54,102 nucleotides of DNA from SVEL01 sp045123575 (GTDB taxonomy: Bacteria; Bacillota; Clostridia; Lachnospirales; Lachnospiraceae): assembly GCA_045123575.1 (NCBI GenBank), contig JBGVKG010000066.1:1-54102 (forward strand), in the 5' to 3' direction. The translations under genes were made by a program, and so were the position numbers. Shown one piece after another: positions 1 through 8,329 of the stretch. How positions within the stretch are numbered: position 1 is the stretch's first letter; every line of letters begins with the position of its first letter. Below the pieces are notes generated by a model. The model ran no database searches. It had not been told where the DNA came from and saw only the letters and a program-made list of their open reading frames with translations.

Positions 1-39
1 TAGAGTATCTTAGAACATTACAACACAATAGTGTAGCAA

Positions 40-163
40 TTTTCTGACACGAACGTGACCAAAATTTCATAGAAATTTTGCTGAATAGCATAAATATAAC
101 TAAAACATAACGAGGTCACATGTCAGAAAAAGGCAGGCATCGACACGATGTCGAATGCCTGCC
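40..163. repeat. Nested inverted repeats at the left edge
   Basis: Three nested or adjacent inverted repeats lie in this gene-free leader. The outer arms are TTTTCTGACA (40-49) with GTGACC (55-60) and the partners GGTCAC (114-119) with TGTCAGAAAA (121-130). Inside them is a perfect 8-bp repeat, AAAATTTC/GAAATTTT (61-68/72-79). A GC-rich hairpin follows at 132-163: 9 bp plus 5 bp with one bulged A. On the minus strand that hairpin is followed by TTTTTCTG, like a terminator, yet no minus-strand gene is visible to its right. The rest of 1-316 shows nothing beyond a possible TATAAT at 313-318. It could be a structured RNA or a remnant of a mobile element. Confidence 0.45.
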
Positions 164-493
164 GGTTGCGTATATTTATTTAGCGTAAAAAAGTAATGTT
201 CTTAGATAGTCTAGCACTCGTAACCGAGAACGAAACTATACCTTTAATATCAAAGTCTTAGTCGTACAAACCAGAATTTATTAGAACTAACATTTTATTG
301 CAAAATCCATCTTATAATGATAATATTTCATCAAGCAGAAATTAATATTATTTCTATAGTAGATTTCATAAATCACTTACATTCAAGTATATTCTGCTTT
401 AATCCAATGTTTAACCAAATTAATATGATGCTATGTAAATCAAGGAATTGTTTATGTACATCACCAAAATTACAAGAAGAGGAGGTCTTTAAC

Positions 494-1345
494 ATTAGTA
501 CAAAAGTAAACGATAACGACAAGAAACTGTTACAATGGCATCCTGCGTTTTATGCGGGACTACAAATTGAATTTAGAGAGGAGGCAGACAAGCTTATATT
601 TGAGCGTGAGCATAATCTAAGCACAAAACCAATGCAGATTGATGTGCTTATTATTAAGAAATGTAGCAATGATGTGATAAATAAAAATATAGGACGGATA
701 TTTAGACGATATAATATCATTGAATATAAAAGTCCTACGGATTATCTAAGTATAGATGATTTTTATAAAGTATATGGTTATACTTGCTTTTATAAGTCCG
801 ACAGCAAATTGGTGGATGACATCAAGATAACGGATGTGACAATCACATTTGTATGTAAGAGATATCCAGAAAAGCTAGTCAGTCATCTAATGAAAACCCG
901 AGCTTTAGGGATTGAAAAAATAGGCGCAGGGATATATTATATATGTAAGGACATAGTCCCAATACAGATACTGGTTACATCGGAATTATCTGAGGATGAA
1001 AACCTGTGGCTAGGCAGTATGAGGGATGATATACAGAGTATAGACACTATTGAGAAGTTATCAAAAGAGTATGGTATACATGAGCAAGATGAGCTATACA
1101 AATCGATGATGAATATAATTATTAGAGCGAATAAAGATAAATTTGTGGAGGTGAGAAGTATGTGTGAAGCGTTAAGAGAGCTTTTTGCAGATGAGCTTGA
1201 GGCTTGTAGGGATGATGGCATCAGGTGCATGATAATATCTAGCAAGGAATTTGGGGTAACAAGGGAACAGGTCTATGGTGTGTTGCTGAAGAATTATGAA
1301 ATAGATGAAGAACAGGCAAAAAGATATATAGAACAGTATTGGTAA
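494..1345 (+). CDS. PD-(D/E)XK nuclease-like hypothetical protein, apparent ATT start
   Basis: This looks like a Lachnospiraceae hypothetical protein of the PD-(D/E)XK/Rpn-like type. The visible core is PMQIDVLII (Asp) followed about 25 residues later by NIIEYKSPTDYL (the E-x-K of the nuclease fold), then a Tyr-rich stretch and a helical C-terminus with an acidic tail. Start choice: the open frame extends up to 317, but the upstream 59 codons look non-coding. A strong GGAGG (481-485) sits 8 nt before an ATT at 494, exactly where the recognisable protein begins (ISTKVNDNDKKLLQWHP). No ATG, GTG or TTG lies at a sensible distance. So either this is a rare AUU start or the ATG has been lost by mutation. 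The nuclease assignment is from two motifs only. No partner gene is visible. Confidence 0.6.
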   Translation: MSTKVNDNDKKLLQWHPAFYAGLQIEFREEADKLIFEREHNLSTKPMQIDVLIIKKCSNDVINKNIGRIFRRYNIIEYKSPTDYLSIDDFYKVYGYTCFYKSDSKLVDDIKITDVTITFVCKRYPEKLVSHLMKTRALGIEKIGAGIYYICKDIVPIQILVTSELSEDENLWLGSMRDDIQSIDTIEKLSKEYGIHEQDELYKSMMNIIIRANKDKFVEVRSMCEALRELFADELEACRDDGIRCMIISSKEFGVTREQVYGVLLKNYEIDEEQAKRYIEQYW

Positions 1346-1352
1346 AATATTC

Positions 1353-1391
1353 ATGCCGTTACCGTAGGTCAGCACCCTACGGTAACGGCAT
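1353..1391. terminator. Bidirectional terminator between convergent genes
   Basis: A perfect 16-bp stem (1353-1368 with 1376-1391) has a 7-nt loop. It starts 8 nt after the stop of the PD-(D/E)XK-like gene and lies before the end of spoVAE on the other strand. The U-tract is short on both sides, so strength is uncertain. Confidence 0.7.
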
Positions 1392-1424
1392 TTGTCATAT
1401 GCTCAATAATCTTACCCCACCTCA

Positions 1425-1778
1425 TTACGACGACTTGGGATTAAACACCCACGAAGCGATATATGAGAAGATAAGAGCTGCCGATATACCTACAGCACTA
1501 GCCTTAAATCCGCCCATAAATAGCCCCAATAGTCCATTGTTATCTACGGCCTCTTTTACGCCTTTAAATAAGGTATTGCCGAAGCCAAAAAGTGGTATAC
1601 TTGCGCCGGCGCCAGCCCAGTCGATAAAAGGCTGGTAGATACCTAATGCACCTAAGATACAACCGGATACTACGATACCTACCATAATTCTTCCGGGAAG
1701 CAGTTTTGTCTTATCTATAAATATCTGTACGATGGCACATATAAGTCCACCTATTAAAAAAGCTTTTAAATAATCCAT
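1425..1778 (-). CDS. spoVAE: Stage V sporulation protein AE
   Basis: SpoVAE is a small integral membrane protein of the SpoVA channel, which moves Ca-dipicolinic acid into the forespore and out at germination. At 117 aa it is almost entirely membrane-embedded: an N-terminal helix (LKAFLIGGLICAIVQIFI), two central glycine-rich helices around GRIMVGIVVSGCILGALG, the family segment GAGASIPLFGFGNTL, and a final helix. The SpoVAC/SpoVAE relationship is visible in the shared GAGA/SLVPITGFAN-type motif of its neighbour. The start is the ATG with AGGAGA 9 nt upstream. It is the last gene of the operon spoVAA-B-C-D-E and is followed by a terminator shared with the opposite gene. Confidence 0.93.
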   Translation of the reverse strand: MDYLKAFLIGGLICAIVQIFIDKTKLLPGRIMVGIVVSGCILGALGIYQPFIDWAGAGASIPLFGFGNTLFKGVKEAVDNNGLLGLFMGGFKASAVGISAALIFSYIASWVFNPKSS

Positions 1779-1899
1779 ATGAATTCTCCTAATTTAAAAA
1801 TATCAAATCAAATAAATGCAGAAAAATATTAAAGCTAGAAAAGCCAGTAATAATCAATTCTTAAAATATAAAATTGCGTTGGAAATATAAGTTTCTATG

Positions 1900-2916
1900 C
1901 TAGCAAGCCTCAATCACCACACCGTGAGCGATGCCTGGGATAGAGTTACCTTCGTTAGCACTTACAGGTGAGAGTAGAGCACCTGTCGGAACGAATAATA
2001 CACGCTTCCAGGTACGTTTTTCGATTTGACTTAAGATATAGCTGCACAATGTGCTGGCAGAACAGCCACATCCGGAACCGCCTGCGTTTGTAGCTTGATT
2101 GTCCTTGTCGAAGATTTCAATACCGCAATCCATGTGTACAGATGATATGTCATATCCCTTTTCCTTTAAGATATCTATCAGTATAGTTTGTCCGATATAA
2201 CCCAAATCACCAGTTATAATTTTGTCATAGTCTGCTGGTGTACGTCCAAAATCGTTTAGATGATTATATATAGTATCGGCAGCGGCAGGTGCCATACAAG
2301 CTCCCATATTGTCCTTTTCCTTGATGCCATAATCAACGATGCGTCCAGTTGTTACGCCAGTGATTTTAGCTATGCCTGAGTTTGAATCAAGTATGATAGC
2401 TCCGCATCCTGTAACAGTCCATGTGGCACAGAATTTACGTTGACTTCCGTACCCAAGAGGGAATCGGAATGTTTTTTCAGCACTGGCATAGTGACTAGAG
2501 GCCAATGTTAGAACTCTATCTGCATATCCACCAGCGATAGTCATTGCGCCTAGAGACAGGGCCTCACCCATAGTAGAACAGGCACCGTATATGCCGAATA
2601 ATGGTATATTATAATCCGATAATCCAAATGAGGTGGCCATAAGCTGTCCTAATAAATCGCCGGCAAAGGCATATTTTATATCAGTGGCAGATACACCTGA
2701 ATGGGAAAGAAGCTGTTTTACAGTTTCTGCCTGAAGTCCACTTTCTGCTTCTTCCCATGAAGAACCTCCAAACATATCATCAGAGGCAATTTTACCAAAA
2801 TATTTCTTAAGTGGACCGTCACCCTCCTTAGGACCAACTACGGAGGTGTATGCGTGAATGTATGGAGCATTTTTAAAGGCGATGCTCTGTTTGCCTAATG
2901 ATTGAGATTGTGTCAT
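1900..2916 (-). CDS. spoVAD: Stage V sporulation protein AD
   Basis: SpoVAD is the soluble, thiolase-fold member of the SpoVA complex; in Bacillus it binds dipicolinic acid. The 338-aa product is full length for the family and shows the expected N-terminus (KQSIAFKNAPYIHAYTSVVGPKEGDGPL), the GPLKKYFG...DDMFGGSSWE region, the thiolase-like GIYGACSTMGEALSLG around the nucleophile-equivalent Cys, and a C-terminal Gly/Cys-rich GGSGCGCSASTL. The start is an ATG preceded by TAGGAG. It lies between spoVAC and spoVAE in the expected order. The 157-nt gap to spoVAC is unusually long for this operon and carries degenerate repeats. Confidence 0.96.
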   Translation of the reverse strand: MTQSQSLGKQSIAFKNAPYIHAYTSVVGPKEGDGPLKKYFGKIASDDMFGGSSWEEAESGLQAETVKQLLSHSGVSATDIKYAFAGDLLGQLMATSFGLSDYNIPLFGIYGACSTMGEALSLGAMTIAGGYADRVLTLASSHYASAEKTFRFPLGYGSQRKFCATWTVTGCGAIILDSNSGIAKITGVTTGRIVDYGIKEKDNMGACMAPAAADTIYNHLNDFGRTPADYDKIITGDLGYIGQTILIDILKEKGYDISSVHMDCGIEIFDKDNQATNAGGSGCGCSASTLCSYILSQIEKRTWKRVLFVPTGALLSPVSANEGNSIPGIAHGVVIEAC

Positions 2917-2971
2917 ATTTTACTCCTAATTATCTAATGAATTTATATTTTGTTCGATACTGGTATATGGT

Positions 2972-3100
2972 GTTGCAAACTAGAATATTGTTATATAGGT
3001 AATAATTATAGTTGTACAACCAGAATATTGTTATACAGGTTGAAATAACTAGTTATATTGTTAATAGGTTAAATTACAGTTGAAATAACCAGTATATAAT
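2972..3100. repeat. Degenerate tandem repeat between spoVAC and spoVAD
   Basis: Four related units of about 30 bases occur: 2972-3000, 3011-3040, 3039-3069 and a shorter one at 3079-3100. The shared pattern is GTTG followed by AAC(C/T)AG, then a TATTGTTATA-like core and AGGT. Units 1 and 2 are nearly identical over 19 bases. The last unit lies inside the 3' end of spoVAC, so part of that coding end may derive from the repeat. The function is unknown. Confidence 0.6.
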
Positions 3101-3580
3101 ACCTAATATCCAGCTTACGAATATACCGTATAGTATAACAGGGCCAGCTATGGTGAAAATCTTACATCCTATACCAAATACCTGACCTTCTTTTTTGAAT
3201 TCTATGGCAGATGCAGCTACAGAATTGGCAAAACCAGTAATAGGAACTAATGAGCCAGCACCAGCGAATTCACCTAGCTTACTATACAAACCAAATCCTG
3301 TTGATATGACTGATAGAAGTATCAGGCAGATACTTGTCCACATAGCGGCATCGTCGTCGTTCATTCCTTGGTCTATAAATATATTTATGAGTAGCTGACC
3401 TAGGCAACATATAGCGCCTCCTACGAAGAAAGCTTTGATCATATTGGCAGGAAGACTTTTGGTAGGAGTGACTTCCTTAACGTACTCTTCATATAGTTCG
3501 CTTTGAGTATTTTTGTCGTTGGTATTTAGTATGGTTTGAAGCTTATCTGAAGGTGATTCATTGTTTGATGTTGACCCCAT
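3074..3580 (-). CDS. spoVAC: Stage V sporulation protein AC
   Basis: SpoVAC is the mechanosensitive-channel-like membrane component of the SpoVA dipicolinate channel. The 168-aa product has a soluble, polar N-terminus of about 40 residues (many Asn/Ser/Glu), then KSLPANMIKAFFVGGAICCLGQLLI and three further membrane helices. The conserved GAGSLVPITGFANSVAASAIEFKKEGQVFGIG segment lies in the second half, as expected for the family. The start is an ATG with a perfect AAGGAGG upstream. Its 3' end overlaps a degenerate repeat, but the C-terminal helix (GIFVSWILGIIYWLF) still looks normal. Confidence 0.95.
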   Translation of the reverse strand: MGSTSNNESPSDKLQTILNTNDKNTQSELYEEYVKEVTPTKSLPANMIKAFFVGGAICCLGQLLINIFIDQGMNDDDAAMWTSICLILLSVISTGFGLYSKLGEFAGAGSLVPITGFANSVAASAIEFKKEGQVFGIGCKIFTIAGPVILYGIFVSWILGIIYWLFQL

Positions 3581-3689
3581 ATAATGAGAACCTCCTTATA
3601 TTGAAATATTTATAAATAGATTTTAAACTCTAATAAAAGAGTTGTTGTATATTAAAGTTGTTGTACAAAATAGTTATACAATCATATTT

Positions 3690-4118
3690 TTATGGGATTA
3701 TCTTTTCGTAGTGTCCTATGAAGTAGATAAGAGAACCTAGTATTTTACCTAATGCTAGGCAGAGGATTATCCAAGGTATGCCCGTATGAAGCCTTAATCT
3801 TCTAGCAAAGATGGTAGATACATCAAGTGTTTCTGCAAGAGTTATGGCCAGTGCGCCTACAAATATGCCAGAGAAAAGACCAAATAGGATAACTGACCAT
3901 TCTGGTAGCGTAAAGGCTAGAGGAGTAGTAGTCATAAGACTACCGAAAATACCACCACACAATATAGAGGTTTCATAGCTTAAAATAAAATCCTTCGTCT
4001 TTGTTACGTGAGCAAAACGTGGAATAATATTGATGGTGGTTATAAGAGCGAACACACCGGCAGCTACCGTTGCACCTCCTAAAACGCCCACAATTGCCAA
4101 AAATATATTAGATGACAT
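3690..4118 (-). CDS. spoVAB: Stage V sporulation protein AB
   Basis: SpoVAB is a hydrophobic membrane protein of the spoVA operon whose exact role in dipicolinate transport is unsettled. The product is about 142 aa with four predicted membrane helices and the family pattern GGATVAAGVFALITTINIIPR near the N-terminus, followed by YETSILCGGIFGS and a C-terminal LALGKILGSLIYF. I prefer the ATG at 4118 over the adjacent TTG at 4121 because GAGGAG sits 7 nt before the ATG. It overlaps the end of spoVAA by 11 nt, so translation is probably coupled. Confidence 0.9.
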   Translation of the reverse strand: MSSNIFLAIVGVLGGATVAAGVFALITTINIIPRFAHVTKTKDFILSYETSILCGGIFGSLMTTTPLAFTLPEWSVILFGLFSGIFVGALAITLAETLDVSTIFARRLRLHTGIPWIILCLALGKILGSLIYFIGHYEKIIP

Positions 4119-4734
4119 CAATATGCTCCTCTCCAGATTTTGCGCCGTCTACAAGGGCATTTAAAAGCTCAGTTTCATATTCTTGCATTTCCATTTCCAA
4201 TGGAGTAGGGTCATTGGTCAGACGCTTAGGTCCGAAATGGTTGTAAAAGACGATGATACCCAGTCCTATACCTATAGAGTATGATATTTCTAGAATGCTA
4301 AAGCCAGGATGCGGATTGCCTGTCATATCTTCATATAGGTGTTCAAATAGGTTAGTTATAGCCACATCCGTATTGAAGGTCATAATGGCGAATGCTGAGC
4401 CTATAAATATAATAATGCAACATAATGTAGCACCAAGCCAGGGCGGGATAAGTGGCTTTTTATCTAATGGCTCGTATTCTATGACAAAATCAGGTTCACC
4501 TATATGAGAAATCTCTATATTATCGAAATGGTTGCATATAAGTTCTATGACCTTTAATGAGGAGTAAATTATACGATTATCTTTAGGATTGTAGAAATTG
4601 TGAATTTTAAATGCTCTTATTTTATCTCTAAGGGTAGTGTCACAGCAATATACTTTGGCCACATCACCTACAGTTACAGCAGTCTTATGTACCTTAGAAG
4701 AAAACATGAATTTAATATAAACTTGCTTATTCAT
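4108..4734 (-). CDS. spoVAA: Stage V sporulation protein AA
   Basis: SpoVAA is the first gene of the spoVA operon. The 208-aa product starts with a soluble domain of about 110 residues (MNKQVYIKFMFSSKVHKTAVTVGDVAKVYC), followed by two membrane segments (WLGATLCCIIIFIGSAFAIMTF and ISYSIGIGLGIIVFYNHF) and a short acidic tail. The open frame continues 21 codons upstream, but that stretch runs through a terminator hairpin. The ATG at 4734 has AAGGAC 8 nt upstream, so I use it. Many Clostridia carry only spoVAC-D-E, so having A and B as well gives a Bacillus-like operon, though without spoVAF. Confidence 0.9.
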   Translation of the reverse strand: MNKQVYIKFMFSSKVHKTAVTVGDVAKVYCCDTTLRDKIRAFKIHNFYNPKDNRIIYSSLKVIELICNHFDNIEISHIGEPDFVIEYEPLDKKPLIPPWLGATLCCIIIFIGSAFAIMTFNTDVAITNLFEHLYEDMTGNPHPGFSILEISYSIGIGLGIIVFYNHFGPKRLTNDPTPLEMEMQEYETELLNALVDGAKSGEEHIDVI

Positions 4735-4755
4735 ATATATGTCCTTTCTTATAAA

Positions 4756-4789
4756 AATACCCACAGTGGAAATATCCACTATGGGTATT
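4756..4789 (-). terminator. Terminator of the penicillin-binding protein gene
   Basis: A 14-bp stem with one mismatch (4756-4769 with 4776-4789) and a 6-nt loop is followed on the minus strand by TTTTTATAAG. It lies between the stop of the penicillin-binding protein gene and the start of spoVAA, both on the minus strand. Confidence 0.75.
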
Positions 4790-4816
4790 ATTGACATTAA
4801 TATATTGAATTATTCA
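4786..4816 (-). promoter_or_regulatory. Possible sigma-G-type promoter for spoVAA
   Basis: On the minus strand TGAATA (4811-4816) and CAATAATA (4786-4793) are 17 nt apart, close to the forespore sigma-G pattern (GAATA-like and CATAnTA-like elements). Transcription would start near 4779, inside the terminator hairpin. Spore transcripts would then carry only half of the hairpin and escape it. This is pattern matching by eye and remains tentative. Confidence 0.3.
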
Positions 4817-7398
4817 TGACCTTTACAGTAATTGCCAAATAAACTATCTGGTAAGCAATACTTGGTATCCCATGTAGGGATTGTATCGCTGCCAAGGAAT
4901 CTGGTTCTGTATATCTTAGTTGAAACTGATGTACAGCTATCAACAGCTAACAAGCCAGTTGCATTACAGATAGAATACTGTACGTGGCACTTACAGCTCT
5001 CTGTTGGAACAGTTCCTGCTGCAAAGTAACCTGTAATTATCTGATTCTTTTCAGGGTCCTTATCGCATAAGCCTTCGATAGCCTTGTGACCACACTTCTG
5101 ACATATCTTCTCAGTTACGATAGAGTCAGGCTGCTTGAATTCTGAGTATTCATAGCCCTTTGCTTCACATATCTTACCTACAATCTTGCTCCACATTGTC
5201 TTTGTGTAAGTTGTGTTACTAAGCTCTGTGTTCTCATCGAAACCACTCCAAATAACAGCTGTTAAGTCAGGAGTGTATCCAGCGAACCAAGAGTCATAGT
5301 TGCTAGAAGTAGTACCAGTCTTACCAGCTACATACTGTCCCTTTACATTTGCCTGTGTACCAGTACCAACAGTCACTACATCATGCATAGCTAATGTTAA
5401 AAGATATGCTGTAGACTCCATAAGCACCTGCTTAGTTTCAGGCTTCTTCTCAAGGATAACCTTACCAGAGTTGTCGAGAACCTTTGTGTAGTAGATAGGC
5501 TCTGTGTATGTGCCGCCATTAGCGATTGAAGCAAAAGCCGCACATGTCTCTATATTGGTAACACCCTTTGTAAGACCACCTAATGAAAGTGACTCAGTAA
5601 TATCTGTACTATATGTGCCATCACTATTCTTAAGGCTCTTGATGAGTGTTGTAAATCCGAAATCTTCAAGGTACTCAAAACCTGCATCAGGTGTAATATC
5701 TGCCATAGCCTTTACTGTCATAATATTCATAGAGTTTGCTATAGCGTAACGAACATTCTGTAATCCACGGTATGTTCTCTGTTCAGCAGTAAGCTGTGTC
5801 TTAGGCTTATCCCACCAGTTATTTACCAGACGGCCATTACTCTTGTAGTAGTAAGGTGAATCCTCGATAACTGTATAGAGATTGTAGTTGTATCTGTCGA
5901 TAGCAGGGGCGTATGTTGCCAACACCTTAAATAGAGAACCAGGCTGTCTAGTAGACTCTGTACCTCTGTTAAGGGAAAGGCTGGCAGTCTTCTCACCACG
6001 ACCACCTACAAGTGCCTTTACATATCCAGTTTTCTGGTCCATAACTGTAAATGAAACCTGTGGCTGAAGAGTAACTGTTAATCTTTCACCAAGCTCTATA
6101 ACACCCTCTGTTTTCAATATCTCAGCCTTGAAGGTATCGATACATTTTTGTATATCCTCTTCGCTTTCGAATAAAAGCTTGAAGTTCTTCTGGCCTAATA
6201 CATTTCTATAATAATTGTAGATACTGTATTGTGAATAGTTATAATTGGTAATGCCATCCTTGTCTGGTTCTGGATACTTTACTGAATAAGCCCACTCCAT
6301 AGTGTAGTAAACTTTATTAGGGTAGTTTGCTGGATTGTTTGTTTCGGTATCACATATAGACTGGATAGTTGAATCCTGCGTAGTGTATATCTGTAATCCA
6401 CCGCTATATAAAGCATTAACTGCCTGAGTGTAGGTGTAAGCTTTCTGAGACTGTAAGTCGGCGATAACCTGCTTAACAACCTCATCTACGAAGTATGAGT
6501 ATGGCGAATTATCTTCTGTGATAACACTTGTTTCCTGTATACGTGAGTATACATCATCAGCCATAGCTTCTTCGTATTCAGCCTGAGTAATGTGTCCGTC
6601 CTTAAGCATATATTCGAGAACGTGATTACGTCTCTCAACGTTGTACTCAGGATTGTAAATAGGGTTGTATTTTCTAGGGTTCTGAGTAATAGCAGCTATA
6701 ACAGAAGCTTCCGATATAGTGATCTCAGATACGTCCTTGTTGAAATATCTCTGAGCTGCGGCCTGTACACCATAGCAACCACTACCTAAGTTGATAGTAT
6801 TTAAATAGTTTTCAAGGATAACATCCTTACTCATAGTTTCTTCAAGCTGAAGCGCTAAATAAATCTCCTGAACCTTACGCTTTATCAAGGCACCTGTCGA
6901 ACTTTCACGTCCACCATCCTCGAAAACGTTGTTCTTTAGAAGCTGCTGCGTAATGGTACTAGCACCCTGCATATCACCATGAAGGATTGTCTGGTAAGCA
7001 GCACGGAAGATACCCTTCATATCCACACCATTGTGTGTTCTAAAACGTGAATCCTCGATGCTTATAAAAGCATTTTCAAGATGGTCAGGTATCTGTTCAA
7101 GTGATACAGGAGTACGGTTAGAACCATCTGTAATCAGCTTGTCGATTAGATTACCTTGATTGTCATATATCTTTGTAGCTTCTCCTACTGGAGTGATGTT
7201 GGTATTCTCAATATTTGGAGCACCATCAATGATACCCTTAATCATACCAAGTCCAAGAAATCCTACAGCACCTATGGCTAAGATGGTAAGAAATACAGCT
7301 GACTTAAACATAGTGACAAATACTTTGGTAGTCAGACGCTTCTTGGTAGATACAAGATTCTTATGCTTCTTAACTATATGTTCCTTTCCAAAATTCAT
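4810..7398 (-). CDS. Class A penicillin-binding protein (PBP1A type)
   Basis: This is a bifunctional peptidoglycan synthase anchored outside the membrane. After a basic cytoplasmic tail and one membrane helix (SAVFLTILAIGAVGFLGLGMI) comes the GT51 glycosyltransferase domain: EDSRFRTHNGVD with the catalytic Glu, then GASTITQQLLKN, RKVQEIYLALQLE and NTINLGSGCYGVQAAAQRYF. The transpeptidase follows with GSLFK (S-x-x-K), ANSMN (S-x-N) and GKTGTTSSNYDSW (K-T-G). The last 110 or so residues hold about ten cysteines, an unusual extracytoplasmic extension that could form disulfides or bind metal. The start is the ATG at 7398 with GGAGG upstream; the frame extends 19 codons further without support. 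It is monocistronic, with its own promoter and terminator. Confidence 0.95.
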   Translation of the reverse strand: MNFGKEHIVKKHKNLVSTKKRLTTKVFVTMFKSAVFLTILAIGAVGFLGLGMIKGIIDGAPNIENTNITPVGEATKIYDNQGNLIDKLITDGSNRTPVSLEQIPDHLENAFISIEDSRFRTHNGVDMKGIFRAAYQTILHGDMQGASTITQQLLKNNVFEDGGRESSTGALIKRKVQEIYLALQLEETMSKDVILENYLNTINLGSGCYGVQAAAQRYFNKDVSEITISEASVIAAITQNPRKYNPIYNPEYNVERRNHVLEYMLKDGHITQAEYEEAMADDVYSRIQETSVITEDNSPYSYFVDEVVKQVIADLQSQKAYTYTQAVNALYSGGLQIYTTQDSTIQSICDTETNNPANYPNKVYYTMEWAYSVKYPEPDKDGITNYNYSQYSIYNYYRNVLGQKNFKLLFESEEDIQKCIDTFKAEILKTEGVIELGERLTVTLQPQVSFTVMDQKTGYVKALVGGRGEKTASLSLNRGTESTRQPGSLFKVLATYAPAIDRYNYNLYTVIEDSPYYYKSNGRLVNNWWDKPKTQLTAEQRTYRGLQNVRYAIANSMNIMTVKAMADITPDAGFEYLEDFGFTTLIKSLKNSDGTYSTDITESLSLGGLTKGVTNIETCAAFASIANGGTYTEPIYYTKVLDNSGKVILEKKPETKQVLMESTAYLLTLAMHDVVTVGTGTQANVKGQYVAGKTGTTSSNYDSWFAGYTPDLTAVIWSGFDENTELSNTTYTKTMWSKIVGKICEAKGYEYSEFKQPDSIVTEKICQKCGHKAIEGLCDKDPEKNQIITGYFAAGTVPTESCKCHVQYSICNATGLLAVDSCTSVSTKIYRTRFLGSDTIPTWDTKYCLPDSLFGNYCKGHE

Positions 7399-7480
7399 AT
7401 ATATACCTCCGTTTATTCTATATAACGAAATAGTGCGGTTATGTATAGCCGTCACTAAAGTGTAGACATAAATCCTTATT

Positions 7481-7489
7481 AGTATACCA
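7481..7489 (-). promoter_or_regulatory. Extended -10 promoter for the penicillin-binding protein gene
   Basis: The minus strand reads TGGTATACT here, an extended -10 element about 80 nt upstream of the penicillin-binding protein start. No good -35 is visible, as is common for extended -10 promoters. Confidence 0.4.
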
Positions 7490-7552
7490 AATTGTGTGGG
7501 TAAAATAAAGAGTTTATTTGTGAAAAGTACGTGACAGATACGGAGAAGTATG

Positions 7553-7581
7553 TGGACTAATAGGGGGGTGTATTGTATAAT
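7553..7581 (+). promoter_or_regulatory. Candidate promoter for the YigZ family gene
   Basis: TGGACT (7553-7558) and TATAAT (7576-7581) are 17 nt apart, about 100 nt upstream of the gene. The -10 is perfect and the -35 moderate. Confidence 0.45.
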
Positions 7582-7678
7582 GGTATATGTATTATAGATA
7601 TTAATGAGAATATTTGTTAGAGATACATATTGCTAATAAAAATTTAAAAAGATTTAAATAGATTTGGAGAATGATAGT

Positions 7679-8329
7679 ATGTCAGATAGCTACAAGATAG
7701 TGTATGAGGGTGGTGTAGGCGAGATAGAGGAAAAGAAGTCTAGATTTATAGCCTATGTGAAGCCTGTGGATACAGAGGAAGAGGCGCAGGCATTTATAGA
7801 TGAGATAAAGAAAAAGAACTGGGATGCCAGACATAATTGTGCGGCGGCAGTTATAGGTAAGAATAATGAGTATTCCCGTTGCAATGATGATGGTGAGCCA
7901 GCAGGTACAGCAGGTAAGCCAATGCTTGAGGTGCTGATAGGTGAGGGAGTACATAATGTTGTGGTAGTTGTGACCAGATATTTTGGTGGTGTATTGCTTG
8001 GCACAGGAGGCCTAGTCAGAGCGTATCAGGCTGCAGTGAAAGCAGGGTTGGCAGCATCAAAGGTAGCCGAAAAACGTCAGGGTGTACAGATGACATTGCA
8101 TACAGATTACAACGGCATAGGCAAGATACAGTATATTATGGGTAGCATGGGGATAACCTGTGTAGATACAAGATACACAGAGGCAGTAGAAGTAGATGTG
8201 GTTATACCAGCAGAGCAGGAGAAGGAGTTTGTAGACAAGGTGACAGAGGGCACTGCTGGCAGAACGAATATGGATAGAGGTAGTGATATAGAGTATATAA
8301 TGGTTGATGGTGAGTGTGTGGTTTGTTAG
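7679..8329 (+). CDS. yigZ: YigZ/IMPACT family protein
   Basis: This is a member of the YigZ/IMPACT (UPF0029) family, a conserved cytosolic protein of uncertain role, linked in eukaryotes to translational control. The family signature is clear: KKSRFIAYVKPVDTEEEAQAFI, then WDARHNCAAAVIG, CNDDGEPAGTAGKPMLEVL and VVTRYFGGVLLGTGGLVRAY, with a small C-terminal beta-alpha domain. The length of 216 aa is typical. The start is the ATG at 7679 with GGAGA 9 nt upstream, rather than the TTG five codons earlier. Its stop overlaps the end of the convergent histidine kinase gene by 4 nt, so there is no space for a terminator between them. Confidence 0.94.
   Translation: MSDSYKIVYEGGVGEIEEKKSRFIAYVKPVDTEEEAQAFIDEIKKKNWDARHNCAAAVIGKNNEYSRCNDDGEPAGTAGKPMLEVLIGEGVHNVVVVVTRYFGGVLLGTGGLVRAYQAAVKAGLAASKVAEKRQGVQMTLHTDYNGIGKIQYIMGSMGITCVDTRYTEAVEVDVVIPAEQEKEFVDKVTEGTAGRTNMDRGSDIEYIMVDGECVVC

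Noticed and set aside
317..493. The first 59 codons of the PD-(D/E)XK-like frame as real protein
   Set aside because: No ribosome binding site lies at 317, the composition looks random, and the strong site at 481-485 points to a start at 494.
1339..1638. Plus-strand ORF of 99 codons
   Set aside because: It is antisense to spoVAE and crosses a perfect terminator hairpin.
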